Source: Cantharellus purpuraceus
Lineage: Eukaryota; Basidiomycota; Agaricomycetes; Cantharellales; Hydnaceae
Direction of reading: 5' to 3'
DNA: 64,000 bases
Assembly: GCA_025174535.1 (NCBI GenBank)
Contig: JALBUN010000023.1
Location: forward strand, 1,178,001-1,242,000
Positions 25,137-38,068 of the stretch are shown here, one piece after another. The first letter of the stretch is position 1. Each line of letters opens with the position of its first letter. The position numbers were made by a program, and so were the translations under genes. Under the pieces are notes generated by a model, which saw only the letters and a list, made by a program, of their open reading frames with translations, was not told the DNA's origin and made no database searches.

Positions 25137-26640
25137 AAGTCAATGTACATAGTCACCAAAGTAAAGGCCTTTGTCATTCCTCTGTTGTTAATGTCGGTAT
25201 CTATGTAGATAGGGTATGAGGCCCCGATGCCTGAGAGGTTGCGTCAAAAGCCGCGAACATCAATTCCACCGACAAATAAATCGTCATCTTTGAGTAAGAC
25301 AAGCTGTTCGTTGCTAGAAATGCTGACAACGAGGAACGCGGAGTCGCCATGGACGAACCGGCAGGGATCAACCAAATTGAAGTCTTACCGTCATAGGCTT
25401 TGTCCATACTCGAGAAGGTACCACACAAGTCGAGCCTGGGAAAACCAACTGGCATTGCTTGGCTGTCAAAGTAGTTTATCCATGACGAGGTAGAGGCGTT
25501 GGACCAGAGACTTGTTACTATCAGAGAGAACAACATATATAAATAAAATCTGGCCATGTCAATATATGAATGTCTCACATTTTCTTGTATATTTCCGAGG
25601 AATCTAAGTTCCGCACGTTCAGGTCGCGTTGTGCTGAGCGCACCATCATCTCAAACAAAAGCTTCTGGCCCAACAATCCAGCCCAAGGCTTGGACGATTT
25701 GTTAGCGCTGTTCTAAAATGATTCCGTCAGTGGTGCCATGACGGATTGAACCTCAGAATCGGCTCCAAATAGTTGCCGGAAAAGAGCAAAGAGACAGATC
25801 CGTCAGGGATTCCGAAAACAATTACCATAACTTGCCTATCGGAGAGTAGTAGTCGCGGAAAGACTGACAGGCCAAGTAAGCAGGAACTTTCTAACAAAGT
25901 CATGATTTGTCTTATGATTCAAAGTAGTCAAACGGAGCTGGCGCACTTGGGTAAGTCCAGGTGGTGACAAGGCGGGAAAAACTCCTTAAATTGTCTATAG
26001 ATGCATTGAGCAGCGGACAGATCAGTGGCTTGCAAGCCAGGAAAAGATCGGTCCTCCGTTGGCGAACACTGCCTCAGCTGATACTACCTAGTCCAATATA
26101 TGAAATACCCGAAATCGCCGTAGAGGGTATCCTGGCGGCTGACAATCTATGGTGCAATGAGTTCGCATAAGGATCTCACATAGGCATCCACCATGCACGA
26201 GGGCACGTTCTCTTCTATCGAATATGCCTGTAGCAGCTCCGCCTAGTATGTGCACCGGCAGCGTCATGGGGATCAGCTGTGAGTGTGGACATTGAAGGGA
26301 CTCATGTCAACAGAGACCGGGCCGTCTGGCGTTGTCAACACTGATGGCCATGTATTCTACCTGTTGCTGGCAAGTATCGACGCCATCCAAAGTCAGAACG
26401 AGCCGTCGAAGAGAAATGGTTACATACGAGAGACTGATAAAGGATTGGCCACGGGGGAAGCCATAATTATAGGGCTTGTTTGGGGCGTCGAAGTCGGACA
26501 TAAAGAAGTCAGTGATTTCGAACTTCGTACCGTAGAAATGCGACGTTCTGCCAAAGAAATATAGTAACCCAAAGCCTCAATCCTGATAAAAAGCCGAGCT
26601 GAAAGGCTTAGACATTCCACCATCACGCATTGTGACCTCC
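25137..26640 (-). pseudogene. Decayed BBE-type FAD-linked oxidase (array copy 1)
   Basis: Collinear with the two intact oxidase genes downstream but broken. Recognisable blocks, in minus-strand order, are the promoter-proximal exon region near 26480-26600, the HGSCPYV-encoding region near 26190-26220 (cgagggcacgttctc), and the SWINY exon. That last exon here reads SNASTSSWINYFDS near 25470. The region for the C-terminal TLT/YSNYIDP block lies near 25140-25260. Frame breaks and substitutions interrupt every exon, and no continuous model of the catalytic domain can be built. Nucleotide similarity to copies 2 and 3 is clearly lower than they show to each other, so this looks like the oldest copy. 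Confidence 0.7.
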
Positions 26641-28543
26641 ACTTGAAAAGTGAGCAATATTTCAGCCTTCCAATGGAATGTCCGTGCTATGCGCTTTCTG
26701 GAATACATGGTCCGATGAATTTGGGAGATCATTAATCATTCCTGGATCATCCACCCAAACTCGCCGACGAACCAAAAAAAAAGGCTATCAGGAGTCGGAT
26801 ATGCCAAGAGAGGTGGCCGGACGCTTTGAACATCTTATGCTCAAAAACCAGAAATTTTCAGAAAGCTGCATGCTGGGGAGACAAAGGCGGCTATGGATGC
26901 AGCAAACCCATTCAAGTTGTATTGGATCCGTCTCCTGATGATGATGATCCACGCCAACTTCGACATAGTCATCAAACCTGCGACGTCACCTGAATGAGGG
27001 CTCCTATGTAATTGGAGAGTGTAGGACTAGACGCTGCGAGATGGGTTACCATTCTGTCTCGGAGTATGGAGAGACAAAGGAAAAGGAAAAAAACCCAGCC
27101 ATACATATACTTTCCAATTGGGTCCGTCCATTTGATGGTGAACGTGGTGTTACTGGCAGGTCACGCGTGTCAGACTCATGGTTACATCATATTAGAATCG
27201 AAGCCCATCCCACGCGCGCAAAACTATCGTGCTTCTCGCGAGACAAAATCCTCAGCATATCAGCAGCCTTTCCACGGCCAGGATCAGCAGGATGTCGCCA
27301 TCCAGACTGTTGAAGTCCGTACAAGAGTAACTACCGAAATAAAATGTTGTCTCTTACCTCAGTCGTATTGGAATGTGGAACGTATCCACATACCACAGCG
27401 CGTCAACGTCATGATGGTTGAGCATGCCGCGTTCCACACTTTCCATTGTCCCACACTCCACACTGGTGACCATATATAGTGGTCCCCGCTCGTTCCTTCC
27501 CCTCAGTCTTCGTTTACTGTATGTGCCGCCGCCATATCTTGCCAGTGGCAGGACAAATTATGATCTTTTGAGCTCCAAAGTACTGACGACCTGAGGGGCA
27601 CAGGGTACAGTGAAGGTATAGACAGTAATATAATGGCAGTCATCAGGCATCATCAATATAGGCTATGAGCATCCCCCCCAATATGGTATTACCAGTTTGC
27701 CATTTATTGCAGATACCTGAAGGTTGCAAGTGTCTCCCAGTGAAATATCTCGCGGAATAGCAGTAGCACAGCATGCTGGTGCCATGTTCTCAAAATAAGA
27801 CAGGATGTGTACTTGGCGTACTACAGTACATCATCCGGTGTCATGGGCAGCTACTGTGTGTTTAGGAAGCTGAGGGTTTGTGGAAGATATGTTGACAGGC
27901 CACCAAGCCGGCTTTCCCTGTCGTTGAGGCCGAGGCCTGAGGGGCGTCATCTAGATACTAATACTGGTGCTGCGATCAGTGGCTTCACATCTCCGCTTCA
28001 TAAGCTGATTTCAGGCAAGTCGAATTCCCCTTCTTTCCAAGCACTGGTTTGCTATGGCAGTATAGTCATCCAACTGTTGATCCCGACATCGTGACCATAT
28101 GGGCCGCAGAAACTGTAGAGTCTTTCAGGAACTTATAAATAGTTCTGCATTCTTGTTTGATTAGTTTTAACTCTTGATACATGATGCATCACGCATCACG
28201 CTAGTCTGGTGCAAGAATTAATGTCCCTGCAGCTGAGTCATTGCTACGGTCGCAATCAAGTACAGTACTTGACTTCCAGTAACCATTGTCTAGTCAGCTG
28301 GGCATGTATCAGGACTCGCACCCTGTGTAAACGGTATTTGCTTCATTTGCGATGTCTTCTTCATCTTCTTCAAGACGAGTGACATTTGTTTCCCAGCAGT
28401 CCTTCGATCGTTGGTAATAAAATGGTAGATGTACCCCGTGCAAGGACAATTCCGAAACTCATGAGAAAAGGTATTATTGATGTATTTCGTATGATACATG
28501 AGAGCCAGTAATGTCCACCAAAGAGGTTCGAATACAACCAAAA
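26641..28543. other. Intergenic region between oxidase copies 1 and 2
   Basis: No gene recognised in 1.9 kb. A promoter-like patch (catatatagtgg near 27470 followed by pyrimidine-rich cccctcagtcttcg) has no recognisable gene behind it. Frames at 27012-27479 and 27807-28094 have no family features. Confidence 0.45.
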
Positions 28544-30314
28544 CTAGAATCCTTCAGAGAATTTGAAAACATCCTTCGGGTCGACTGCTGCCTTGATCGC
28601 CTTCAGTCTGTTTACATGGTCGCCAAAGTAAAGCCTTTGCCATTCCTCCTCCGTCAATGTCGGATCTATGTAATTAGAATATGCGCCTTGGGGATTTGGC
28701 TCAAGGGCCGCCAGCATTCCGTCGACAAACGAGACGCCATCAGTCGGATATGGCGGCTGATGATTGCTCGACGACGCGTACAGCTGATAGACGAGGAATG
28801 CGTCACGTTGAGCAAACGCTGTTGCGTCTGCAGGAACCGACGAAATTACACCACCATAGACTTTGTCGACGCATCAGAAAAGTGTTCAAGTTTGAACAAG
28901 CCATAGACTCACGGTCAACCTGGGCAAACCAATCTGTGTCGCTCACAGATCCAACAGTCGCCAAGTAATTGATCCATGATGAAATAGAGGCATTGGATGA
29001 GGGACTTGTCACTACCAAAGACTGACAGAAAGGTAATTAGTAGATATCACCTATATGAACGTGATGTCTCACCTTTGCGAAGAATGTGTCGGGCTATTCT
29101 TGGCGTCAGTAAATAGTTCTCAACGAACCCAAGACAATTACGCACTGTATCAGGCTTTGTTGTGTTCAGCGTACCATCGCCACCAGCGAGAGCTTCTAGA
29201 CCAGCGATCCAACCCAAAGGTTTCGAAGATAGACTAGCGCTGTTGGGGAGCATGGCCATCAAAGGTGCTATGACAGACTGGAATTGAGAGTCCGGTCCGT
29301 AGTAATTGCCAGAGAAGGCCAAGGAAATAGTTCCTCCAGATGTTCCAAGGACAGCTGCCATGGCCAACTCTATCGGAACCGTAGTCGCGAAGGATTGCCA
29401 GATGAGGTATGCAGAAACAAGCTGGTTGACCGGCAAAGTTCCCAGAGTGATCTCGTAATTCACGGTGGTAGGTGGAGCGGGCACAGTTTGATAGGTCCAA
29501 GAGGTGACAAGACCGAATGAAGGGCCACCTCCTCGGATTGCCTACAGTTGCACCATCGTTGATCAGCGTAAAACCTCATGAAGACACATTCTCATACCCA
29601 GAAAAGATCAGTATTCGAAGTGTTAGAGGCAGTGACAAGACTTCCATCGGCAAGTACCACCTTGGCTGAAACTACCTGGTCCAACAGCAATCCTCCAATG
29701 CGACTGAAATATCCGAATCCACCATAAAGGGTATGCCCTCCTGACCCGACCTAATGTGTAGTCAGTTTACATAAGTTCATGCTTAACGTGAAAACTGTGT
29801 ACATAGGGGCATGAACCGTGCGCGAGAGCACGTTCTCCTTTGTTGAATATTTTCGTGGCAACTTCACCCAGCCTATTCCCGGTCTGTACGACAGCGGTAC
29901 CATCGGGATTCACTGTGACGCCTTTGAGGTTACTCAGGTCGACGACGATATCACCTTCCAAGGCATAAGCAGCATAGGAGTGACCTCCTGATCTGGCCGA
30001 GACAGTCAAGTTGGACGTGGCAGCACAAACGATGATGGACTGTATCTGCTGCTCGGAAGTGCTAAAGCCATCCAAGATCAGAACATGAATTTTGAAAAGA
30101 GGTGCAAAATTTACGGCAAGACAATAATGGATGGGCTGGTGGATAATCGAAGGTTAAAGGGCTTCTTTTGGGCGTTGAAGTTGGGACTTGCAGGATTAAG
30201 GACTACGAGATTAGAGATCAACGACAGACAATGCTCTGCCGAATGGACCTTGCGACCCAGAGCCCCAATCACAAGTGAGAGCAGAGCTGTGAGAACCAGA
30301 CACCTTGTCATCAT
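28544..30314 (-). CDS. Secreted FAD-linked oxidase, BBE/AA7 type (array copy 2)
   Basis: Secreted flavoprotein oxidase of about 485 residues (FAD_binding_4 then BBE domain), the type that oxidises sugars, oligosaccharides or alcohols. Start MMTRCLVLTALLSLVIGALG is a signal peptide. SARSGGHSYAAYAL carries the His used for 8-alpha-histidyl FAD linkage. HGSCPYV|GSGGHTLYGGFGY carries the Cys for 6-S-cysteinyl linkage, so bicovalent FAD is expected. FWAIRGGGPSFGLVTSW, SWINYLATVGSVSDTDWFAQ and the BBE block YSNYIDPTL follow, ending DVFKFSEGF at 28544. Six introns, all in frame, so intact. The middle (29504-29840) is identical to copy 3, introns included. Substrate is unknown. Confidence 0.87.
29504..29840. 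repeat. Gene-conversion tract, copy 2 side
   Basis: 337 bp that match 32507-32843 base for base by eye, covering one full intron, one exon and most of a second intron. Sequence on both sides differs between the copies. Confidence 0.8.
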
Positions 30315-31549
30315 TGTATGGCACCCAGAAGAGTGTGGAGATAGACGAGCAACATTTGAGCCTTTAAATCGTAAAGCTGAGCGCTTTTCCGCAGAGGACT
30401 AACAAGTGTTAGCCATTGCCGTGATATTCATACATGTTCTCCATATCCGAATGGAAACATCAACAATGGATGAAGTCAGGAGAGATCACCTAATTGCCTC
30501 AGTAAATCAAACGCTAGACGCTGCTGTGCCATCGGACTGTCCACAAAGGAGGTCACGGATCCTGGAAGCCGAAATATCTCTTGTATTGTATTCGCTGCCT
30601 GGTGACATGCACCAATATGATGGGGGCGTACAGTGCCGCAGTTAAACAGGAGCTCAGGGCACACTGTTTCACGTAGAGTCATCACCGGCACCCGTACCTG
30701 GCATCCAACAATGCTGCCGGTACGGGTCAAGATTTGAAAATGAGCGAGCGGATATTGCGACAGCGCACACGCTGAGGTGTCACAAATTTGAGATGCGGTT
30801 CACCGGATCATTAGAGGAAAGTCGGAGTTCCTAACAATTGAAACCGCGCTACTACTAAATTGATCATTATGAGCAAATTACGGGATGTGAATGAGCCATT
30901 ATAACATATTAAATATGTTGCATCATTTATACAGCATTTTCTTCACTGATCTGGTGTACACCGATTCTCGTCCTAATATTTCGGCTGCGCCGCCTCCCGA
31001 GCTTCCGTACGTTCCTCTGCCAGTGATGCATTGATGACCTGAGCTTAGCATTTGTCACCGTGCGGTGCCCACTGATTTTACGTTCCTGAACTAATTTCTG
31101 GTCATGTTAGATCAGTGTTGCGTGAGAATACAAGACCCGAATTACTACACGCAGCATATAAAATTTAGCTGGTAAGCCCTGGATGTCATCGATCTGAGCC
31201 GTGGACTTGCCGCTCCAGAACATAGCTCATGCGCTGATTTCCTGCTTATGGACGGAGTTCTAAATGGTTCAGCATCCCTTTCTGGATGATATTGACATAT
31301 TCGACGCCTATCTCTGTAATAATTTCTCCTGGAGTTTCTACTATAGTCCCAAGGTGGTGCTTGAAATTTCCAATGGTTACTTCTGCTCGGGTACCCCGAG
31401 CATCACCAGTGTTACTGAAGGTATCGACACTGCTGTAATGGTCACTGTAGTGTATCCCTGTACTGCGTGCAAAGAAGATTTGGAAAGTCATAGAATTCAT
31501 TATGCATATTACACGAGGGCAGGGGGTGTCCGTGATAGAACCCCAGAGC
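30315..31549. other. Intergenic region between oxidase copies 2 and 3
   Basis: The first about 400 bp, upstream of copy 2, are recognisably similar to the sequence upstream of copy 3 (compare 30570-30665 with 33575-33675, sharing cttgtattg and gaatctcagggcac-like words), so promoters were duplicated with the genes. The rest has short frames only. Confidence 0.5.
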
Positions 31550-33318
31550 CTAGAATCCCTGGGAGAATCTGAAAACATCATTCGGGTCGACTGCTGCCTT
31601 AATCCTCTGTAGCCTGGGTACATTGCCGCCCCAGTAGAGCCTCAGCCATTCATCCGTCGTCAATGTCGGATCTATGTAATTGGAGTATGCGCCTTGAGGA
31701 TCTCGCTCCAGGGCTGCCAGCATCCCATCGACAAACGAGATGCCGTCGGCCGGATAAGGCAACATATGATCACGCGACGACGCGTACAGTTGATAGACGA
31801 GGAATGCGTCACGTTGCGCGAATGCTGTTGCGTCTGCAGGGACCGACGAGATCACACCACCGTAGACTTTATCGACACGTGAGAAATGTGCAGTCGGAAG
31901 AAGGTGTAAACTCACGGTCGGCCATGGCAAACCAATCAGTGTCACTGACAGTTCCAACTATCGCCAAGTAGTTAATCCACTGTGAAACAGACTCGTTGGA
32001 TGAGGGACTTGTCACTACCAAAGACTGACAGAAAGGTAATTAGTGGATATCACCTATATGAACGTGATGTGTCACCTTCGCGAAGAATGTGTCAGGCTAT
32101 CCTTGGTGTCAATAAATCAATATCTATTGATCCAAGATCATTACGCACTATGTCAGGCTTCGTTGTGTTCAGCGTGCCATCGCCGCCAGCGAGAGCCTCT
32201 AATCCAGCGATCCAACCCAAAGCTTGTGACGATAGATTGGCGCTCCGGGGGAGCTCATCCATCAAAGGTGTTATGAGTGACTGAAATTCGGATTGCGATC
32301 CGTAGTAATTGCCACCAAAGGACAAAGAAAGGGTTCCGCCAGATACTACAAAGGTAGCCGCCATAGCCAACTCTCTCGGAACCGTGGTAGCGAAAGATTG
32401 CCATGTGAGGAACGCAGAAGTAAGCTGGCTGACCGGCAAAGTGCCTACAGTGATTTTGTAATTCACAGTGGTCGGTGGAGCGGGCACAGTTTGGAAGGTC
32501 CAGGATGTGACAAGACCGAATGAAGGGCCACCTCCTCGGATTGCCTACAGTTGCACCATCGTTGATCAGCGTAAAACCTCATGAAGACACATTCTCATAC
32601 CCAGAAAAGATCAGTATTCGAAGTGTTAGAGGCAGTGACAAGACTTCCATCGGCAAGTACCACCTTGGCTGAAACTACCTGGTCCAACAGCAATCCTCCA
32701 ATGCGACTGAAATATCCGAATCCACCATAAAGGGTATGCCCTCCTGACCCGACCTAATGTGTAGTCAGTTTACATAAGTTCATGCTTAACGTGAAAACTG
32801 TGTACATAGGGGCATGAACCGTGCGCGAGAGCACGTTCTCCTTGGTCAAATATTTTCGTGGCAACATCGCCCAGCCTATTCCCGGTCTGTACAATAGCGG
32901 TACCATCGGGATTCACTGTGACGCCTTTGAGGTTACTCAGGTCGACGACGATATCACCTTCCAAGGCATAAGCAGCATAGGAGTGACCTCCTGATCTGGC
33001 CGAGACAGACAGGTTTGAATCAGTAGCACAAATGATGACAAGTTGTATCTGCTGTTCGAAAGTGCTAAATCCAAGCAAAGATCAGAACATGCAGATTCAA
33101 AGGAGCCATGGACTTTACGGAAAGACGATAATGGACGGGCTAGTGGATAACCGAAGGTTAAATGGCTGCTTTTGAGCTTCGAAGTTGGGACTTGCAGATG
33201 TGATGACCAGTAGATTGGAGATCAACGAAAGACACTCTTCTGCAGATGTGACATTGCGACCCAGAGTACCAATCACTAGTGAGAGTAGAGCTGCGAGAAT
33301 CAGACACCTTGTCATCAT
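31550..33318 (-). CDS. Secreted FAD-linked oxidase, BBE/AA7 type (array copy 3)
   Basis: Paralogue of copy 2 with the same seven-exon layout and about the same length. Signal peptide MMTRCLILAALLSLVIGTLG; SARSGGHSYAAYAL (His-linked FAD); HGSCPYV|GSGGHTLYGG (Cys-linked FAD); IRGGGPSFGLVTSWTFQTVP; SWINY-type exon reading SQWINYLAIVGTVSDTDWFA; BBE block YSNYIDPTLTTDEWLRLYWG; end DVFRFSQGF at 31550. All exons join in frame. One donor is weak (GTGACA, against GTGAGA in copy 2). Outside the conversion tract, coding differences from copy 2 are frequent, which fits two functional, diverging genes. Substrate and redundancy with copy 2 are unknown. Confidence 0.87.
32507..32843. repeat. Gene-conversion tract, copy 3 side
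   Basis: Partner of 29504-29840, at a constant offset of 3003 bp. Identity breaks at cttggtcaaa here against ctttgttgaa in copy 2. Confidence 0.8.
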
Positions 33319-35467
33319 TGGAAGGCACCCGGGGGAGTGTGGAGACATGTGCAACATCTAAGCCTTTAAAATACTGAAGCTGGGCGCTTTCGAAAGCCCA
33401 TCGATGACCAGCAAAGGGGTATGAATTCCACGCCTCTGAATGACCAGCAAAGGGGTAACATTGTCATGAATTCCTCTGAATGTCAATATCAATAGTCAAG
33501 ACGGCTAGATCGCTTCAGCAACGTCAAACACCGGATACTGTTACACTCAGATATCAATTACAAAGGCCATCATGGGTGCTGGTATCCGAGATCCTTTGTA
33601 TTGCTTTCGCCTTCTGTGAAAGTCGCCAATATGACAGGGGCGCACGATACAATACAGAATCTCAGGGCACGCCTTCCGGTATTCATTATATATGAAATTA
33701 CTGGCACCATGTCAGGCAGCGCGCATAAGCGTGGAATAGGCTACTCTTAAGACTCACTTGCTGCAGTCCGAATTGAATCTGGATTTCAGTGAGCTTATAG
33801 CGCTAGAACCCTACCGATACGACCCACGAACAATGCGACACTTTCACTGGGGTGTCACAAATTCGAGAGAAGTAGTGCAGGAAGTGGAGGTCGTCGGAGT
33901 GAGTTGCCAAGAAACCGTGCCGCTGTGTACATACGTAAACTTAAGATGCGGGCGACGCTTTACCAGTTACAGTAATTTTTCACTTCTTTTGTTGTATACT
34001 TACTGTATCTGACGTATGCGCAATTCTACTTGCTTATTTTCTAAATGCTACCTAGCGGCTACATCTGAAATTCCATCTCTCTGCTGGCTTGGCATAGTGA
34101 CAACTGAATCTGAGGTGTCAATGTGGTGAGTCTTCAGCATGGCGTGGCGTGGCACCTGACCTGCTACGCAAATGCCTTGATACTATATATGGTTATGACA
34201 ACAGCACGGTGTACGGCATTGCTGGCTTGGGTGAAATCGATACGGATGCCTTGTGGCATAAAGAAAGGCAAGTCAGGGAACCTGCGAACGGGGATGCGAA
34301 TCCCAACTGCGGTGAACGTTGTTCAACCAATTTTCTGTCGTTCTATGTCATCATCAATCCCTGAAGTTCACATGGACCGCAAGAGCTCGCTCACAGTCGA
34401 TCTTGGTTGGAACGGAAAAGAAAGGGAACGATAGTTAACTCATTAGTTGATTTGAACCCGGTGACACGGAAGACCAGGCAATTGAAAAGGCCCAGATCAT
34501 TAGGAAGACACTTTGATGCGCGCATCGTCGGGTGTTCTGCCAATCGGGATAGCGTTCTATATGTATGAGCACTTTCATGCATTCTTACTCATGTGCTAAC
34601 GCGATTAATCTGTCATTGTTTCGCCAGGAAACCCATGTCCATCTGCCATCCTCTAACTCATCTCTCGACACCGAACACTGCGAAAGCATAAAATGGCACA
34701 CAATGAGTCGATATTTGTCGATAGGTGATACTCAGGACTACACTCCTGTAGTGGTTTCCAGACAGCAGGCACGGTTCTCATCCCGATTCTCTCTCCCACA
34801 GAGATGCACACTGGGTTGTTAGTGGCAAAAGGATAAACGCATAATACAGGGATGGGAAGCTCGGAAATTCTGCTCCGAAAAAGAAGGTGACAGAGAAGCA
34901 GGCAAAGCCACAATATATATTGCGAGTTTACAAGGGCTAAGATACTCCTGTGATCAAGTCTGCACCCGGCGTCAGCCATGCCGCGTCCGTACTAAGGGTA
35001 ATACGGGTAATACAATGCCGATTGGCAAAGAAGACATGAATCTCCTCCTCCCGGCTCATGCCCGTCAAGAACGTGACTGAACTTCAGGACTTACAGTAGG
35101 TAGTGTCACTTCTGATACCTCTTTTAATGTTCTTGGTTAAACACCAATTATTCCCACGTCGGGTGGCTAGTATTTTTTCGTACCGCTAACTCCTTATACT
35201 AGCCGATCACTTCATGTACAGCCAGGATTGGTTCACCGTTTGTACCTCTTTATAGGCTACCAGCATGTTCCCTAGCGTGTGTTCGGTGAAGAAGCGTTGT
35301 ACCAGGTATACTAACATTATTAATATCAACGGTCCGATCGCCTTTACCTCAGGCGATGCACCTGATTCGTTTGAAAGCATCAGTGCGCGAGCTGTCAACG
35401 TAGCTGCAGAACCCAATTTATGAATTCAACTTCTATTCCTTGAATTTTGGTTCAGGTTATCATTAAT
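33319..35467. other. Intergenic region
   Basis: Holds the copy 3 promoter (a TTTTAAA word near 33364-33370, minus strand) and a short tandem duplication of gaccagcaaaggggta at 33404-33420 and 33442-33458. An unassigned plus-strand patch at 34149-34364 reads CLDTIYGYDNSTVYGIAGLG and could be a decayed exon. No complete gene is seen. Confidence 0.45.
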
Positions 35468-37093
35468 CTATTTGTTCTTACAATGTATGTCAAATGCACC
35501 CTTCTTCTCACCACGCTGCGCAAAGGGATCGAAGCCACGGGGAAATACTTGCCGTACATTCACATTAATTCTTGTTGTCTGGAGATATTCAGCGAATGGG
35601 TGCCAATCGTCATCCTTCCTGTCAGATCGGAGATGCGTGGGGAGCGTATTCTCCAGAATTCGAGGGACGCCTAAGGCAAAGCAATGTTGAACTCCAGTAA
35701 TAGGCTAGTTTAATGATTCCATTCACCATGGTATGCTCGCCGACAGCCAGGACCCGACATGACAATTATATCCCCAGAGCGAAGGAGAATGGGAACAGGC
35801 TCGACTGAACGTGTGAGCCCTCCGATAAGAAATATGGCTGAATTTCCCAGGCTATACAAATTCATGAGATCGCATGAAAGGGGAAAGGCTAAGACCCATA
35901 CGAGATAGAGACCAGAGGGGACGTGGCGCAAACTTCGGATCTGTCAACATGACCGCAGAGTGTATCCTGGGAAGACAGAAAGTTACTTGGGAGGTTCAGA
36001 AAGCAAAAGCTACGAACGTTACCTTCGGTTGATAGAAATTGACTATTCCGGCATCTGGCTCTGTGACGAACAGCGGGGTAAGAACACGCAAGGAATGGGT
36101 CAATTTGGGACAACGAAATATACCATAGGTTTCTGGCCATGTCTCCCAGTCAGCACCTTCTTCCCCCCAGTCTTCATCGTTCATACCCTCCCAGACTTGA
36201 TGCCAGTCGATTGATGCTACGACGCCCTTACAAATATTTCTAAGTTCTCGAGGATATTCGGTCTTGGGTTTGGTAAAATCATAAGTCTTCGTTCCCCAGT
36301 GATAAGAATAGCCAATATTGGCCCACCGAAGCTTCAGGAGAAGCTTGGAGGCATGAATAGATGGAAGATGAGAAGATGGCGGGGGTAGAGGTTTGGGCTG
36401 GGTATATACGCTGTCAAAGTTGGACACTTCAACGGGGGTATTATCAGTGAGTGGCCTTGGACCTTCCGGGGGGTAGTCTGGAGGCTCAGGACCTGTTGGC
36501 CGCTTTGGCTCGATCATGTAGTTCCTAGATGTGTCGTGATCTGACGGCATATTTTCTTCATTGTGTGCAGACACATGAGTATTCCATAATCCTTCTTGAG
36601 GGAGATGGTAGTGGATGTCCAGATTCGTGTCGTTTGGTGCTCGTGCTTGGCTGTACAATGCCCAACGGATCAAAGATCGCTGTTCCTCGTGGCTTAGGTA
36701 GTTTGGAAGAATAACGAGACCTTTATTTGACAGTGGAACTATTTGTTACAGGATTAGTGGCGGCCTCAAAGACGTTTCCTCACCTGGGATCTGAGGAACT
36801 GTATATGCGCCGCCTCGTTTCCAGTCTTCGCGTCGAAGCCGGATCTGTCTTGTAGGAATAGCGTGTGCATTTCCACTTGGATCGCTGGAGGATAATCCGT
36901 TCTTTTCCCTTGGTTCGATGTGCGAGAGATCCAGAACATCACGCAAGTCAGGCGGAGGAAATTTCGCCTTGTACCGCTTCTCAGCAGCGCGGAATGGTGT
37001 CCATTCATGGTCTAGAGGCGGCTGCTTCTGTTTTAGGTGTTTCCTGAAAGCCTTTTTATAGGCCTTGTCGTCCATACTGGCTGTGACGGACAT
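35468..37093 (-). CDS. ALKBH1-like Fe(II)/2-oxoglutarate dioxygenase (AlkB family)
   Basis: AlkB-family oxygenase of about 470 residues, presumed to demethylate nucleic acid (tRNA or DNA) with Fe(II) and 2-oxoglutarate. Start MSVTASMDDKAYKKAFRKHL; the first exon ends at PQIP and joins VPLSNKGLVILPNYLS. SLIRWALYSQARAPNDTNLD and LRWANIGYSYHWGTKTYDF are family landmarks. PDAGIVNFYQPK|DTLCGHVDRSEV supplies the iron-binding HxD. AIFLIGGLTRSVEPVPILLR and GDIIVMSGPGCRRAYHG supply the distal His. RINVNVRQVFPRGF supplies the 2-oxoglutarate-binding Arg. It ends FDIHCKNK at 35468. Five introns; one splits the AYHG|VPRILENTLP junction. All catalytic residues are present. The exact substrate is not shown by the sequence. 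Confidence 0.88.
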
Positions 37094-38017
37094 TTAGACG
37101 GATTGATGACTCGGGCGAGGAGGACCTTGAAGTTGAAACTCCATTTTAATCTGGTGATCAAACTTCTTTCACGTCGCTAAAGGTTCTATCAGTATACATA
37201 CAGGGGCACCCGGGTGGTGACCAAATGATTGGTTACGAAAGGAGCCGATTAAGTTGCAATTTCAGTGGCTCAAAGAATACATTCAGCGGAGGTAATCTTG
37301 AGATTTTGCAATTTGAGTTTTGATAGATGTGTTATAACAGGATGTTGATCTTTAATTATGTTGAGCAGATAATGTTCTTAAGCTTATGGATGAAAATTAG
37401 GACCTTGATGTAAGGGAAGTAGCTACATCTTAACGGTGTTACTATCACACCATGTATGTACAATTGCTAACTTGCCTTCAGTTCGTGCTCATCGGCATCT
37501 GTGGGTACGATGCAGACATATCCGAGCCTCGATCCAATATATACTCTGCAGCTTGATAAATGGTCGTCCACTGCATACGGTGCTCCTCAAACTTAGAGTG
37601 TGAAATAAAAAAAGCACCACTGAACGTATATCTCACAGTCACATCAACATATGTAGTTTGATCGCTCTGGTGAGAATTTATTTATTATTCTTGACCAAAG
37701 GATAATTATATCGACATATGTCAATGGGCTGGAGGCTTCCCTCCTGTCACGCGTTGTCACACCCGCATATCCTTTACCACCATCGTACTCTACTTCACTT
37801 TAATTACATACACCCATACGATATCGGCATGCTTTACATCGTCACACTGTCTCTACGTACCATCAGCGTCATCGAACGCTATTCCACCCGCCGTCCCCCG
37901 ACTGATGTCCCGATTAGCACGCAATACGGTGCACCTGCCTTCCCGCAGAAATTCAACGAGGCACTGGTGCAAAGTCTATTTCGTGGTCTCTCAAAGCCTC
38001 TTCCGTGAGTTCCTCCC
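37094..38017. other. Intergenic region
   Basis: AT-rich upstream region of the ALKBH1-like gene. Plus-strand frames begin near 37718 and may belong to the uncertain ORF that follows, but no splice model was convincing. Confidence 0.4.
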
Positions 38018-38068
38018 GTGCGTCTTGCCTTTTCAAGCTTACGGGCTTGTAGCGACCATGTTACGCTT

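Noticed and set aside
27455..28094. TATA-like promoter patch followed by an open frame
   Set aside because: The frame at 27807 has no homology and no plausible intron pattern, so a gene was not called.
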